DNA of 64,000 nucleotides from Caballeronia hypogeia (GCF_001544875.2 NZ_FCOA02000002.1:124001-188000); one strand, 5' to 3'. Positions 35,528-45,857 are shown, counted from the first letter of the stretch. A program made the numbers and translations. Notes: generated by a model from the sequence alone, not told the origin.

Positions 35528-36649
35528 TCAGGCAGTGGCGGTCTCGGCCACCGGGCGCATGCGCTCCAGCGCGCTGCCGTCCTCGCGGAACAGATGCACA
35601 TGCCGGATGCTGAAGCCCGCATTCAGGCGCTGACCTTCGACGGCCGTGGATTCCCCCGAGCCCTTTACCTGAATCACGAGATCGTTCGGCAGCCGTACAT
35701 GGAGCAGCGTTTCGCCGCCGAGATGCTCGATCACCTGGACTTCGCCGGTGAGACCGCTGTCGATATCGCCGCCGCATGCCTCGATGAAATGTTCGGGACG
35801 AATGCCGAGCGTGAGCGTCTCGCCCGCCTTCACGGACGCCGCCGCGAAAGGCAGCGTGAGCGGCTCGCCGCCGGGCAGCTCGATCGTCACGCCCGAGGCG
35901 TCCACGCGCGCCACGCGCACGTCCATGAAGTTCATCTTGGGCGAGCCGATGAAACCCGCGACGAAGCGATTGTGCGGCGTGCGATACAACTCCAGCGGCG
36001 AGCCGATCTGCTCGACGCGCCCATGATTCAGCACGACGATGCGATCGGCCATGGTCATCGCCTCGGTCTGGTCGTGCGTGACGTAGATCATCGTCGCGTT
36101 GAGCTGCTTGTGCAGCTTGATGAGCTCGAGGCGCATCTGGACGCGCAACGCGGCGTCGAGATTGGAGAGCGGTTCGTCGAACAGGAAGACTTTCGGCTCA
36201 CGCACGATCGAGCGGCCAATCGCGACGCGCTGACGCTGCCCGCCCGACAGCGCGCGGGGACGCCGTTCGAGCAACTGACCGATCTGCAGAATATCCGCCG
36301 CCCGATGCACGCGCTCCTTGATCTGCGCCTCGGGCAGCTTCAGCATGCGCAGCCCGAACGCGATGTTTTCGTACACCGACATGTGCGGATAGAGCGCATA
36401 CGACTGAAACACCATGGCGACGCCGCGTTGCGAAGGTTCGAGCTCGGTGACGTCCTCGCCGCCGATCAGCACTTGCCCCGAGTCGCTGCGTTCGAGACCG
36501 GCGATGGTGCGCAGCAAGGTGGATTTGCCGCAGCCCGACGGACCGACGAAGACCATGAACTCGCGATCGGTCACTTCGATATTGACCCCTTTCAGCACTT
36601 CCACGCCGGCGAAGGTCTTGCGGATCTGCTGCAGGTGAACTGCGCTCAT
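35528..36649 (-). CDS. Polyol/sugar ABC transporter ATP-binding protein (MalK/SmoK/UgpC type)
   Basis: 373 residues. ABC domain with Walker A GPSGCGKSTLL, signature LSGGQRQRVAIGR, Walker B VFLFDEPLSNLDA and H-loop YVTHDQTEAMT, followed by a C-terminal OB/TOBE region (LGIRPEHF, EVQVIEHLGGETLLHV) as in MalK-type ATPases. It is divergent from the matching binding protein and permeases and would power their import. The two transcripts share a 243-bp promoter region. Confidence 0.92.
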   Translation of the reverse strand: MSAVHLQQIRKTFAGVEVLKGVNIEVTDREFMVFVGPSGCGKSTLLRTIAGLERSDSGQVLIGGEDVTELEPSQRGVAMVFQSYALYPHMSVYENIAFGLRMLKLPEAQIKERVHRAADILQIGQLLERRPRALSGGQRQRVAIGRSIVREPKVFLFDEPLSNLDAALRVQMRLELIKLHKQLNATMIYVTHDQTEAMTMADRIVVLNHGRVEQIGSPLELYRTPHNRFVAGFIGSPKMNFMDVRVARVDASGVTIELPGGEPLTLPFAAASVKAGETLTLGIRPEHFIEACGGDIDSGLTGEVQVIEHLGGETLLHVRLPNDLVIQVKGSGESTAVEGQRLNAGFSIRHVHLFREDGSALERMRPVAETATA

Positions 36650-36707
36650 ACGTGTCTCCCGTTTTTGCTGCGGCGGCGCAGCATCGGACGCATCGTCGAA
36701 TTTGTTC

Positions 36708-36757
36708 TTGACAACCTGTTCGCGCCAAAATATACAATTGTAAAACCGAAATTACAA
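36708..36757 (+). promoter_or_regulatory. Promoter and candidate operator of the polyol operon
   Basis: TTGACA (36708-36713), 17 bp, then TATACA(AT) form a good sigma-70 promoter towards the binding-protein gene. A perfect TACAATTGTA palindrome (36733-36742) covers the -10, and TTGTAA-(8 bp)-TTACAA (36738-36757) extends it into a three-half-site dyad. A plausible binding site for the SorC-type regulator encoded downstream; it could control both divergent units. Confidence 0.65.
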
Positions 36758-36892
36758 GTGAAACGGCGCCCACGGTCCGAAGCTCGACACGACACTGTGA
36801 CCGTGTGATTTCATGTTATTTACCGCAGGCAGAAACACGAAGGAATCGCACCCGCAAGCCGTACCCGCTCGATAAAAACCAAGGAGACAGGC

Positions 36893-38263
36893 ATGAAGAA
36901 GCGCTTCATCCCGGCCGCGCAGCTCGGCCCGATCAAACACGTCGCGGCAGTCGCGCTACTGGCGGCCAGCGCAGCGTTCGCCGCATCGAACGCGCAGGCC
37001 TGGACTCTGAAGGAAGCGGCGCAGCCGTACTCGGGCACCACCATCAAGGCGATCTTTCTCGATCGCCCAGGCTACAAGGCCGCGCAGCAACTGATCCCGC
37101 AGTTCGAGAAGGAAACCGGCATCAAGGTGAAGTGGGAAGTGATTCCCTACGAGAACACGCGCGAGAAGGAAGTGCTGAACTTCGTCGGCGGCGGCGATCA
37201 GGACATCGTGCTGGTGGACGTCGTGTGGATCGGCGAATTCGCGAGCAACAAATGGCTCGTGCCGATCAAGAAGTTCACTGACGACCCCAAGCTCGCGGAC
37301 CCGAACCTCAATCTCAAGGGCTTCTTTCCGATCCTGCTCGATTCCTTTGGCACCTGGGACAAGGTCACCTACGGCCTGCCGTTCGATAACTACTCGGGCC
37401 TGATGTTCTACAACAAGTGCATGTTGAAGGACGCGGGTTTCGACGAGCCGCCGAAGACCTGGGACGATCTGCTCAACACCTACGCGCCCAAGCTCACGAA
37501 GGGCGACAAGTTCGCGTTCGCGCTGCAATCGCGTCGCGGTGAGACGCAATCGGCGGACAGCTTCATGCGCGTGTTGTGGCCCAACGGCGGCTCGCTGCTC
37601 GACGCGAAATTCAAGTCGAATCTGATGTCGCCGCAATCGCAGGCGGGTCTCGAATATCGGCAGAAGCTCATGAAGTACATGCCGCCGGGCATCGTCGATT
37701 TCGATCACGCGGAAGCGGTGAACGCGCTCGCGCAAGGCCAGGTGGCGATGATCACCGAATGGTCCGCGTTCTATCCCACGCTGACGGACCCGAGCAAGTC
37801 GAAGATCGGCAACTGTCTTGCGATCACCACCGAGCCCAAGGGTCCGGCGGGTCTTAAGCCCGCGCTCGGTGGCTTCTCGCTCGCGGTGAACGCGAAGTCC
37901 AACGCCAAGAAACAGGCGGCCTCGTGGCTCTTCATTCAGTGGATCACGTCCGAGGCAATGGCGAAGCCTTATCTCGAAGCGGGCGGCGTGCCGGCGCGCA
38001 TGGCCATCTATCAGGACAAGGCCGTGCAGGACAAGTATCCGTTCGTGAAGCCGATGGTCGAATCGTGGCAGGGTGGCGTGCCGGATTATCGTCCGCGCTT
38101 CCCGGAATGGCCGGCGATCTCGGAAGTCATCGGCGAATGGGGCAGCAAGATGATGCTCGGCCAGGTGACGGTGAAGGAGGGCGCGCAGACTATCGGTCAG
38201 AAGACCGAGGACATCCTGAAGAAAGCGGGCTATTACGACGGCAAGAAGCCTTTGCTCAAGTAA
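36893..38263 (+). CDS. Polyol/sugar ABC transporter substrate-binding protein
   Basis: 456 residues. Signal peptide ending SNAQA-W; family-1 extracellular solute-binding protein ([49 protein letters not shown] compared with SmoE/MtlE-type proteins; [31 protein letters not shown]). It captures the substrate in the periplasm. First gene of a run with two permeases, a regulator and polyol dehydrogenases, so a sugar alcohol such as arabinitol, xylitol, sorbitol or mannitol is likely. Confidence 0.9.
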   Translation: MKKRFIPAAQLGPIKHVAAVALLAASAAFAASNAQAWTLKEAAQPYSGTTIKAIFLDRPGYKAAQQLIPQFEKETGIKVKWEVIPYENTREKEVLNFVGGGDQDIVLVDVVWIGEFASNKWLVPIKKFTDDPKLADPNLNLKGFFPILLDSFGTWDKVTYGLPFDNYSGLMFYNKCMLKDAGFDEPPKTWDDLLNTYAPKLTKGDKFAFALQSRRGETQSADSFMRVLWPNGGSLLDAKFKSNLMSPQSQAGLEYRQKLMKYMPPGIVDFDHAEAVNALAQGQVAMITEWSAFYPTLTDPSKSKIGNCLAITTEPKGPAGLKPALGGFSLAVNAKSNAKKQAASWLFIQWITSEAMAKPYLEAGGVPARMAIYQDKAVQDKYPFVKPMVESWQGGVPDYRPRFPEWPAISEVIGEWGSKMMLGQVTVKEGAQTIGQKTEDILKKAGYYDGKKPLLK

Positions 38264-38290
38264 ATCGTTCAAGGAACCGGAGGCGATCGA

Positions 38291-39220
38291 ATGGCATCAC
38301 CTGCAATGCACGCGAGAGGACCGCGCAAGCCCACGCGCTATTTCGGCATCCTGCCGCGTTCGCCCGCCTTCTGGTTCCTGATTCCCGCCATCGCCGCGCT
38401 CGCGATCATCGGCATTTATCCGCTGCTGCTCGCGTTGTATAACTCGTTTCATCAGTACAAGCTCGCGGATCTCGGTTCGGGCACGCCGTTCGTCGGCGTG
38501 GACAACTACGTTTCCACGCTCACCGATCCGACCTTCTGGGAAGCGCTCGGACGGACCGCGCTGTTCCTGTGCCTCACCTTGCCGATCGAGGTGGCGCTGG
38601 GTCTGTTCGCGGCGCTGCTGCTTCATCGCACCGAGTTGCCGTGGATGCGCGCGGCCGCCCGCGTGAGTCTCGTGATTCCGATGGCGACCACGTACGCGGT
38701 CGTGGGCCTGATCGGGCGTCTGATCTTCAACCGTCAGTTCGGCGTGGCGAACTATCTGACGGGCTTGCTGGGCATCCCGCCGCAAGACTGGCTCGCGGAC
38801 CCGACGCTCGCATTCGTCTCCGTGATGATCATGGATATCTGGCAGTGGACGCCGTTCTGCACGCTGATTCTGCTCGCCGGCCTTTCGATGGTGCCGAAGG
38901 AAGCGGAAGAGGCCGCGCGGCTCGAGACGCCCAAGTGGAGCATGATCCTCTGGCATCTGCAGCGCCCGTATTTGCTGCCGGGCCTGACGGCCATTCTGAT
39001 TCTTCGCTCCGCCGACATGCTCAAGATGTTCGACGCCGTCTTCACGATGACGCGCGGCGGCCCGGGGGCGGCGACGGAGTTCATCAGTATCTATATTCAA
39101 CGCGTGGGCTTTCGTCTTTTCGATCAGGGCATGGCGTCCGCGCAGGCCATCATCCTGCTGATTCTGACCATCGTGCTGTCGCGTCTTTATATCCGCTTCG
39201 TGTATCGGGAGGCCGCGTGA
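38291..39220 (+). CDS. Polyol/sugar ABC transporter permease (MalF/SmoF type)
   Basis: 309 residues, six helices. The EAA-loop region reads [27 protein letters not shown], the site that contacts the ATPase. A basic N-terminus ([11 protein letters not shown]) precedes helix 1. RBS GGAGGCGAT. Its stop overlaps the next permease start by 4 bp (GTGA). Confidence 0.9.
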   Translation: MASPAMHARGPRKPTRYFGILPRSPAFWFLIPAIAALAIIGIYPLLLALYNSFHQYKLADLGSGTPFVGVDNYVSTLTDPTFWEALGRTALFLCLTLPIEVALGLFAALLLHRTELPWMRAAARVSLVIPMATTYAVVGLIGRLIFNRQFGVANYLTGLLGIPPQDWLADPTLAFVSVMIMDIWQWTPFCTLILLAGLSMVPKEAEEAARLETPKWSMILWHLQRPYLLPGLTAILILRSADMLKMFDAVFTMTRGGPGAATEFISIYIQRVGFRLFDQGMASAQAIILLILTIVLSRLYIRFVYREAA

Positions 39221-40098
39221 GTTCACCGACTTTGCAGGCATCGAACGGCGGCGTTTCGCAACGCGCGAAGCGTGCGCGCGCCGCGCGAAAGCGCGCCACG
39301 GTATGGCATTTTCTGGGCCTCGTCGTCGTGTTTCTGTCCTCGGTGTTTCCGTTCTACTGGATGGTGACGACCAGCCTCAAGAGCCAGGCGGATGCGCTCG
39401 CGTATCCGCCGAAGTGGCTGTTCTCGCCCACGTTCCATCACTACTCGGCCGCGCTCTTCGAACACGATGTGGCGAGCAGTCTCCTGAACTCACTGATCAT
39501 CGCGAGCAGCACAACGGTGCTTGCGATCCTGCTCGGAACGCCCGCGGCGTATGCGCTCGCGCGCTATGAATTTCGCGGCAAGGAAGACCTGTGGTTCTGG
39601 TTCATCTCGAATCGCATGGTGAGCCCGGTCGTGCTGGCGGTGCCGTTCTTTCTGATTGCCACCAAGCTCGATCTCGTCGATACGCACATCGTGCTGATCC
39701 TGCTCTATCTGACGTTCTCGCTGCCTATCGTCGTATGGATCTGCACCGACCAGTTCCGCAACATCCCGGTCGAACTGGATGAAGCCGCGCGTCTCGATGG
39801 CGCGTCGCCGTGGCGTGTGTTCTGGCGCATCAATCTGCCCCTCGCGATGCCGGGCATCGTGGTCTCCGCGATCTTCGCGTTCATCTTCTCGTGGAACGAT
39901 CTGCTGTATGCGCTCGTGCTGACGCGCAGCGACGCGATCACATCGCCGGTGGCGGCGACGAGTTACATGAGCGGTTATGAATTGCCATGGGGCGAAATCA
40001 TGGCGACTGGCACGCTGATCGTGCTGCCGATGGTGGTGTTCGCGCTGGCCGTATCCGGCCGGCTGGTGCAAGGGCTCACGATGGGCGCAGTGAAATAG
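39217..40098 (+). CDS. Polyol/sugar ABC transporter permease (MalG/SmoG type)
   Basis: 293 residues. The start is a GTG at 39217 inside the GTGA overlap, preceded by GGGAGG; no ATG fits. Six helices and the EAA motif [41 protein letters not shown] is typical of MalG-type permeases. Forms the channel with the preceding permease. Confidence 0.9.
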   Translation: MSSPTLQASNGGVSQRAKRARAARKRATVWHFLGLVVVFLSSVFPFYWMVTTSLKSQADALAYPPKWLFSPTFHHYSAALFEHDVASSLLNSLIIASSTTVLAILLGTPAAYALARYEFRGKEDLWFWFISNRMVSPVVLAVPFFLIATKLDLVDTHIVLILLYLTFSLPIVVWICTDQFRNIPVELDEAARLDGASPWRVFWRINLPLAMPGIVVSAIFAFIFSWNDLLYALVLTRSDAITSPVAATSYMSGYELPWGEIMATGTLIVLPMVVFALAVSGRLVQGLTMGAVK

Positions 40099-40132
40099 AA
40101 TCGCGCGACCTTCATTGAACACTCGGGACAAC

Positions 40133-41113
40133 ATGAGCAAGAGCGCACCGCCCATCGCGATCGCAGAAGCGGACGAATCCATCGATACCGAAGAAGAACT
40201 GCAGGCGCGCGTCGCGTGGCATTACTACGTCGGCAATCTGACGCAGCAGGAGATCGCGCAGCGCATCGGCAGCAACCGCGTGCGCGTGAACCGCCTGCTC
40301 GCCGCGAGCCGCGAGTCGGGCCTCGTGCAGATCACGATCAACAGCAAGATCGCGCCGTGCGTCGCGCTGGAGGAAGCGCTCGCGAAGCGCTTCGGGCTCG
40401 AATGCGCGGTCGTCGTGCCGAGCGGCGCGAACAACGAGGCGAACAACGCTGCGCTCGGCATTGGCGCGGCGTCGTACTTCGCCAAGCAGATCGTCGCGGG
40501 ACAAACCATCGGCCTGGGATGGGGACGCACGATCCGCGCCGTGCTGCGCGCCATGCCGCAGCGCACGTATGCGGCGGTGTCGGCAGTGTCGTTGCAGGGC
40601 GGCTTGTCGCATTGCCCGAGCATCAATACCTTCGACATCGTGTCGGACTTCGCGAACATCTGCCGCGCCGATGGCTATCTCTTCGCCGCGCCCATTTACG
40701 TGAGCAGCCAGAAGGCGCGCGACGTGATCCTGCAGGAAGAGACCGTGCGCGAAACCTATGAGCTCGCACGCAACGCGGATCTTGCCCTGCTCACTTGCGG
40801 CGACCTGACGGAATCGCTGGTGGTGACTTACGGGATCGACAATCCGGAGCAGTTGCGCACGCTGGAGAAAGCGGGCGCGGTCGGCGACATGCTCGGTCAT
40901 TTCATGGATGAATACGGCGAGCTGATCGATCATCCGCTGAATCGTCGCACCGTGGCGATCACGCTCGAAGATCTGCGCAGGATCAGGCGCGTGATTCTCG
41001 TGAGTGGCGGCAAGAAGAAGTTTCATGTGACGCGCGCTGCATTGCGCGGACGCTATCCGTCGGTGCTCGTGACGGACGAGGACACCGCGCGGCGGCTGTG
41101 CGACGAGCCCTGA
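40133..41113 (+). CDS. SorC/DeoR-type sugar-binding transcriptional regulator
   Basis: 326 residues from the ATG at 40133 (a TTG 18 bp upstream is also in frame). N-terminal HTH (LTQQEIAQRIGSNRVRVNRLLAASRESGLVQ) and the C-terminal sugar-phosphate-isomerase-like sensor domain (IGLGWGRTIRAVLRAM, LLTCGDLTESLVVTYGI, ILVSGGKKKFHVTRAAL) of SorC regulators. Within the polyol operon, 34 bp after the second permease; expected to respond to a phosphorylated or free sugar/polyol and to bind the TTGTAA dyad upstream. Confidence 0.9.
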   Translation: MSKSAPPIAIAEADESIDTEEELQARVAWHYYVGNLTQQEIAQRIGSNRVRVNRLLAASRESGLVQITINSKIAPCVALEEALAKRFGLECAVVVPSGANNEANNAALGIGAASYFAKQIVAGQTIGLGWGRTIRAVLRAMPQRTYAAVSAVSLQGGLSHCPSINTFDIVSDFANICRADGYLFAAPIYVSSQKARDVILQEETVRETYELARNADLALLTCGDLTESLVVTYGIDNPEQLRTLEKAGAVGDMLGHFMDEYGELIDHPLNRRTVAITLEDLRRIRRVILVSGGKKKFHVTRAALRGRYPSVLVTDEDTARRLCDEP

Positions 41114-41123
41114 AGACAACACC

Positions 41124-41870
41124 ATGACCATCCACGACAGAAACCGCGAGTTCGCGGGCAAGACCGTGCTCGTCACGGGCGCGGGCAAAGGCATCGGTCA
41201 TGCGACCGTGCATCTGCTGATCGAGCGCGGCGCGCGCGTGATTGCATTGAGTCGGAGCGCCGCCGATCTCGACGCGTTGAAGCGGGAGACGGGCTGCGAG
41301 ACCATCGCCGTCGATCTCGCCGACGCCAACGCCGCGCGCGAGGCGGCGCGCGCCGCGCAACCCGTCGACCTGCTCGTGAACAACGCGGGTCTCGCCGTGC
41401 TCGAGCCGTTTCTGGAGACGAGCGCCGAGTCCTTCGACCTGACGATGAACGTGAACCTGCGCGCCGCGATGATCGTCGCTCAGGAGTGTGCGAAGAGCAT
41501 GATCGCGCGCGGCACGGGCGGCGCGATCGTCAATGTGTCGAGTCTGTCGGCGAATGTGGGTTTTGCGCTTCACGCCGCGTATTGCGCATCGAAAGGCGGA
41601 CTCGATGCCATGACGCGCGTGATGGCCAACGAACTCGGGCCACACGGCATTCGCGTGAACGCCGTGAACCCGACCGTCACGATGACGCCGATGGGCGAGC
41701 GCGCGTGGAGCGATCCCGCCAAGTCCGGGCCCATGCTCGCGCGCATTCCGATGAACCGCTTCGTGCAGCCGGTGGAGGTGGCGCACACGATCGCTTATCT
41801 GCTCAGCGACGATTCGAGCATGGTGAGCGGCGTCAGTCTTTTGGTCGATGGCGGATTCCAGTCCTGCTGA
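41124..41870 (+). CDS. SDR oxidoreductase, L-xylulose reductase (DCXR)-like
   Basis: 248 residues. Classical SDR motifs: VTGAGKGIGHA, NNAG, Ser in VNVSSLSANVG, YCASKGGLDAMTRVMANELG (Y-x3-K). By eye it follows animal L-xylulose reductase closely, including VNAVNPTVTMTPMGERAWSDP, the IPMNRF segment and the terminal GGFQSC. DCXR interconverts L-xylulose and xylitol with NADP(H). In the polyol operon it would link L-arabinitol or L-xylulose to xylitol. Confidence 0.82.
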   Translation: MTIHDRNREFAGKTVLVTGAGKGIGHATVHLLIERGARVIALSRSAADLDALKRETGCETIAVDLADANAAREAARAAQPVDLLVNNAGLAVLEPFLETSAESFDLTMNVNLRAAMIVAQECAKSMIARGTGGAIVNVSSLSANVGFALHAAYCASKGGLDAMTRVMANELGPHGIRVNAVNPTVTMTPMGERAWSDPAKSGPMLARIPMNRFVQPVEVAHTIAYLLSDDSSMVSGVSLLVDGGFQSC

Positions 41871-41903
41871 TACCGCAACTCTCTCTCCGTGAAAGGAACG
41901 ACG

Positions 41904-42941
41904 ATGGAAGCACTGGTTCTCGAGGAAGCGAAGCGCATCAGCCTGCGCCCGTTCAGCCTGCCGCAGGTCGTGGGCCCGCGCGACGTGCGCATCAAGATTC
42001 ATACGGTGGGCATTTGCGGCAGCGACATTCACTACTATCAGCACGGCCGCATCGGTCCGTTCGTCGTCAATGAGCCGATGGTGCTGGGGCATGAAGCGTC
42101 GGGCACGGTCGTCGAAGTGGGCGAGGACGTGAAGCATCTGAAGGCGGGCGATCGCGTATGCATGGAACCGGGCGTGCCCGACATGGAGTCGCGTGCGTCG
42201 CGTGAAGGCCTGTACAACCTCGACCCGAAAGTGCGCTTCTGGGCAACGCCCCCCGTGCACGGCTGTCTTGCGCCGTTCGTCGTGCATCCGGCGGCGTTCA
42301 CTTACAAGTTGCCGGACAACGTGAGCTTTGCCGAGGGCGCGATCGTCGAGCCGCTGTCCATCGGCTTGCAGGCGGCGAAGAAAGCGGCGATCAAGCCGGG
42401 CGACGTGGCGGTCGTGCTCGGCGCGGGCACCATCGGCATGATGTGCGCGCTCGCCGCGCTCGCGGGCGGATGCAGCCGCGCGATCGTCTGCGATCTCGTG
42501 CAGGAGAAGCTCGATCTGATCGGTAGCGTACAGGGCGTCACTGCGGTGAATATCCGCGAGCGGCGCGTGCTCGACGTGATCCACGAACTGACGGACGGCT
42601 GGGGCGCGGATGTCGTATTCGAGGCGAGCGGCAACGAGCGTGCGTTCGATGGCATCGTGGATCTGCTGTGTCCGGGCGGTTGTCTCGTGCTCGTCGGCAT
42701 GCCGCAGCGCGCGATTCCGCTCGATGTCGTCGCCGTGCAGATCAAGGAAGCGCGCATCGAGTCGGTATTCCGTTACGCGAACATCTTCCCGCGCGCGATT
42801 CAACTGATCGCATCCGGCAAGCTCGATGTGAAGCCGTTCATCTCACGCACGTTTCCCTTTGCGGAAGGCGTCAAGGCGTTCGAGGAAGCGGCGAGCGGCG
42901 TGCCGACCGACGTGAAGGTGCAGATCGTACTGGAAGAGTGA
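41904..42941 (+). CDS. Zinc-dependent polyol dehydrogenase, xylitol dehydrogenase-like
   Basis: 345 residues, medium-chain dehydrogenase. Catalytic zinc site [10 protein letters not shown] and [12 protein letters not shown]; Rossmann [19 protein letters not shown]. The structural-zinc cysteine cluster of other family members is absent ([12 protein letters not shown] instead), as in many xylitol/sorbitol dehydrogenases. [25 protein letters not shown] is characteristic of this group. It would oxidise xylitol to D-xylulose with NAD+. The ATG at 41904 follows GAAAGGAACG. Confidence 0.82.
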   Translation: MEALVLEEAKRISLRPFSLPQVVGPRDVRIKIHTVGICGSDIHYYQHGRIGPFVVNEPMVLGHEASGTVVEVGEDVKHLKAGDRVCMEPGVPDMESRASREGLYNLDPKVRFWATPPVHGCLAPFVVHPAAFTYKLPDNVSFAEGAIVEPLSIGLQAAKKAAIKPGDVAVVLGAGTIGMMCALAALAGGCSRAIVCDLVQEKLDLIGSVQGVTAVNIRERRVLDVIHELTDGWGADVVFEASGNERAFDGIVDLLCPGGCLVLVGMPQRAIPLDVVAVQIKEARIESVFRYANIFPRAIQLIASGKLDVKPFISRTFPFAEGVKAFEEAASGVPTDVKVQIVLEE

Positions 42942-42975
42942 TTACGCCATTCATATAGCCACACGGAGACACGTC

Positions 42976-44049
42976 ATGGCCGATACCGAAATGACGGCGA
43001 TCGTATGCCGCGCGCCGAAAGATTATCGCGTCGAACGCGTTGCGCGCCCCGCCGCCGGTACGAATGAAATCGTGATTCGCATCGCTGCGTGCGGCATCTG
43101 CGCGAGCGACTGCAAATGCTGGTCGGGCGCGAAGATGTTCTGGGGCGGGCCGAATCCCTGGGTGAAGGCGCCCGTCATTCCGGGACACGAGTTCTTCGGC
43201 TATGTCGAGGAACTGGGCGAGGGCGCGGCCGAGCACTTCGGGGTGAAACAAGGCGACCGCGTGATCGCCGAGCAGATCGTGCCGTGCGCGAAGTGCCGCT
43301 ACTGCAAGTCGGGCGAGTACTGGATGTGTGAAGTGCATAACATCTTCGGCTTCCAGCGCGAAGTCGCGGACGGCGGCATGGCCGAATACATGCGCTTTCC
43401 GCCGACCGCGATCGTGCACAAGATTCCCGATGGCATCTCGCTGGAAGACGCCGCCATCATCGAGCCGCTGGCGTGCGCGATCCATACGGTGAATCGCGGC
43501 GATATCCAGTTGAGCGATGTCGTCGTGATCGCGGGTGCAGGGCCGCTCGGTCTGATGATGACGCAGGTTGCCCATCTGAAGACGCCGAAGAAGCTGGTCG
43601 TGATCGATCTGGTCGAGGAGCGCCTCGCGCTCGCGCGCGAGTATGGCGCGGATGTCACGATCAACCCGAAAACCGACGACGCGCTGGAAACCATACGCTC
43701 GATCACCGACCGCTACGGCTGCGACGTGTATATCGAAACGACCGGCGTGCCGGCGGGGGTATCGCAAGGGCTGGAACTGATCCGGAAGCTTGGCCGTTTC
43801 GTGGAGTTCTCGGTATTCGGCGCGGATACGACCGTGGACTGGTCGATCATCGGCGACCGCAAGGAACTCGACGTGCGCGGCGCGCATCTCGGGCCGTACT
43901 GTTACCCGATAGCGATCGACCTGCTTGCACGCGGTCTCGTGACCTCGAAGGGCATCGTCACACACGGCTTCTCGCTGGACGAATGGGACGAGGCCATCAA
44001 GGTCGCCAATTCGCTCGACTCGATCAAGGTGCTGCTCAAACCGAAATGA
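42976..44049 (+). CDS. Zinc-dependent alcohol/polyol dehydrogenase
   Basis: 357 residues, medium-chain dehydrogenase with both zinc sites: catalytic GICASDCKCW and GHEFFGYVEE, structural CAKCRYCKSGEYWMC. Rossmann VIAGAGPLGLMMTQVA. Less easily placed than its neighbour; it could be an arabinitol, threitol or erythritol-type dehydrogenase. Last gene of the polyol operon; 34 bp after the xylitol dehydrogenase-like gene, with CGGAGAC as ribosome site. Confidence 0.85.
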   Translation: MADTEMTAIVCRAPKDYRVERVARPAAGTNEIVIRIAACGICASDCKCWSGAKMFWGGPNPWVKAPVIPGHEFFGYVEELGEGAAEHFGVKQGDRVIAEQIVPCAKCRYCKSGEYWMCEVHNIFGFQREVADGGMAEYMRFPPTAIVHKIPDGISLEDAAIIEPLACAIHTVNRGDIQLSDVVVIAGAGPLGLMMTQVAHLKTPKKLVVIDLVEERLALAREYGADVTINPKTDDALETIRSITDRYGCDVYIETTGVPAGVSQGLELIRKLGRFVEFSVFGADTTVDWSIIGDRKELDVRGAHLGPYCYPIAIDLLARGLVTSKGIVTHGFSLDEWDEAIKVANSLDSIKVLLKPK

Positions 44050-44117
44050 TTGCGTTTGCAACTATCGGATGAAAAGCAAGCGCTTTATGCACTTTCCCTT
44101 TCGCCCGATTGCGTACG

Positions 44118-44483
44118 TCAGAAAGGAACCTCGCCCACGTGCCAGAGCACGCCCGACGGATCGAACACGAAGCCTACTTTCATCCCCCAGCTTTGCATGG
44201 CGGGAGCGCGCGCGGGGTTGACGGGAAAACGGCCGCTCAGCACTTCGGGGTTAATCTCGCGCCACCATGCATCGACATCGCGCACGAGCATTTGCAGCAT
44301 GCAGTTTTCCGCGAACTCTTTCACATAGAAGTTCTGCAGGATGAAGCTGAAACTGCCGGATTTCATCATCGCGAGGTTCTCGTCCTGATGCGTGACGCGA
44401 AAGCCGAGTGCTTCATAGAAGCGTTGGGACAGCGCGAAATCCTGCGCGGGAACGAATGGGCGCAGCGCGAGAAGTTGGCTCAT
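44118..44483 (-). CDS. VOC (glyoxalase/bleomycin-resistance fold) family protein
   Basis: 121 residues with the paired beta-alpha-beta-beta-beta modules: LRPFVPAQDFALSQRFYEALGFRVTHQDENLAMMKSGSFSFILQNF and the second half MLVRDVDAWWREI...WGMKVGFVFDPSGVLWHVGE. Metal-ligand positions (His/Glu) are only partly visible. Members include glyoxalases, dioxygenases and antibiotic-binding proteins; function is not assigned. Confidence 0.8.
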   Translation of the reverse strand: MSQLLALRPFVPAQDFALSQRFYEALGFRVTHQDENLAMMKSGSFSFILQNFYVKEFAENCMLQMLVRDVDAWWREINPEVLSGRFPVNPARAPAMQSWGMKVGFVFDPSGVLWHVGEVPF

Positions 44484-44617
44484 GAAGTCGATTCGTCGTG
44501 GAGTGAGCGCTCAGTGTAACGGCTCGCGTCCACGGGACTGCGCGGTTGTCCCACAACGCGCGTCATATTTACATCGCAAGCGATTCGCGCTGTAGAAGCG
44601 CTTACCGGTCCGCGTCC

Positions 44618-45742
44618 TCAGGAAAGGGACACGCCGAGCAGTCTGCCGACGCCGTACGTGCAGCCCGCGGCGATCATCCCGATCAACACCTGACGCACGG
44701 CGGAAAAGATCGCGCCGCGTCCATTGAACAGCGACGTGAACACCCCGATTCCCGCGAGCCCGAGTCCGCTCAACGCGATGCATTGCACGATGGCGTCCGT
44801 TCCGCTGGACCAGAGAAACGCGATGGCCGGAAAGATGGCGCCGACGGCGAACAGGGTGAACGACGCGAGCGCTGCGGTCCATGGATTGCCGCCGAGCTCG
44901 CGCGGGTCGAGACCGAGTTCCTCGCGCGTGAGCGTGTCGAGCGCCTTGTCCTTGTCGAGCATGATTTGCGCCGCCACGCGCCGCGCTTCAGTGGCATCCA
45001 CGCCCTTTGCCTGATAGATGAGCGCCAGCTCGTGGCGTTCCGCATCGGGCATGTGGTCCAGTTCGTCCTTTTCTTTCGCGATCTGCGTGCGCGCGAGCTC
45101 GCGGGCGTTGGTGACCGAGAGCCATTCGCCGAGCGCCATCGAAGCCGCGCCCGCGACCAGTCCCGCGAATGCGGTAAGCAGCACGTTCCTGCTGTCGGTG
45201 CCCGCGCCCGCGACGCCCATGATGAGACAGAAGTTCGACACGAGTCCGTCGTTCGCACCCAGCACGGCGGCGCGCAAGTCGTTGCCGGAGGCCACGCCGC
45301 GATGCCACGATTCGGCCTGCGCAATCGCGCCGCCCTTGCTGATGCCTTTGCTGCGGTTCGCGACTTCCTGCACGATATCCGCGTGATGCCGCTCTTCCAG
45401 CGACATCTGCGCGGCGTCGGGCTGGCCGGCGTATTTGTCGCGATCGGCCATTTCGCTGGCGGCGACCGAACCCAGCACGAACTCGGGGCCGAAGACACGC
45501 GCGAGCGTACGCATGATGCGCGTTTTCGCCCCGAGCCGATGCGCACGCACGGACACGCCGTTGGCCTTGAGCTTCGCGGCCCAGATATCGGCGTGGCGGC
45601 GTTCGGCCGCCGCGAGTTCGCTGTAGATGCGTCGCTTGTCGTCCTGCCTTTCCGCTTGCGCGAGCGTGTCGTAGAGCGCGGCGCTATCGAGTTCGTCGGC
45701 GAGATTGGAGCTGAAGCGTTTCAACTCGGCCTGGGACGCCAT
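44618..45742 (-). CDS. MbfA-like ferritin/erythrin-VIT1 fusion iron transporter
   Basis: 374 residues from the ATG at 45742 (a GTG lies immediately upstream). The N-terminal ferritin-like four-helix bundle has ExxH diiron motifs (AAAERRHADIW and LEERHHADIV). The C-terminal part is a CCC1/VIT1 transporter with five helices (RAAVLGANDGLVSNFCLIMGVAGAG, ALGEWLSVTNAREL). This matches membrane-bound ferritin A (MbfA) of rhizobia, which exports iron under iron-rich or peroxide stress. No Irr/Fur site was identified upstream. Confidence 0.9.
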   Translation of the reverse strand: MASQAELKRFSSNLADELDSAALYDTLAQAERQDDKRRIYSELAAAERRHADIWAAKLKANGVSVRAHRLGAKTRIMRTLARVFGPEFVLGSVAASEMADRDKYAGQPDAAQMSLEERHHADIVQEVANRSKGISKGGAIAQAESWHRGVASGNDLRAAVLGANDGLVSNFCLIMGVAGAGTDSRNVLLTAFAGLVAGAASMALGEWLSVTNARELARTQIAKEKDELDHMPDAERHELALIYQAKGVDATEARRVAAQIMLDKDKALDTLTREELGLDPRELGGNPWTAALASFTLFAVGAIFPAIAFLWSSGTDAIVQCIALSGLGLAGIGVFTSLFNGRGAIFSAVRQVLIGMIAAGCTYGVGRLLGVSLS

Positions 45743-45857
45743 CACGTCACCTTTGTCGTTCGTCTCATTGATTCAAGAGTAAAGACGAAGGACGCGCGCA
45801 CGCATGAATAGCCCTATAAGACGCGGTGAGTGAGAATGGAATCGCGTCTCATCGTCG

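Noticed and set aside
45746..45857. Possible Fur/Irr box upstream of the MbfA-like gene
   Set aside because: No convincing match to a Fur or ICE-type motif in the short gap.
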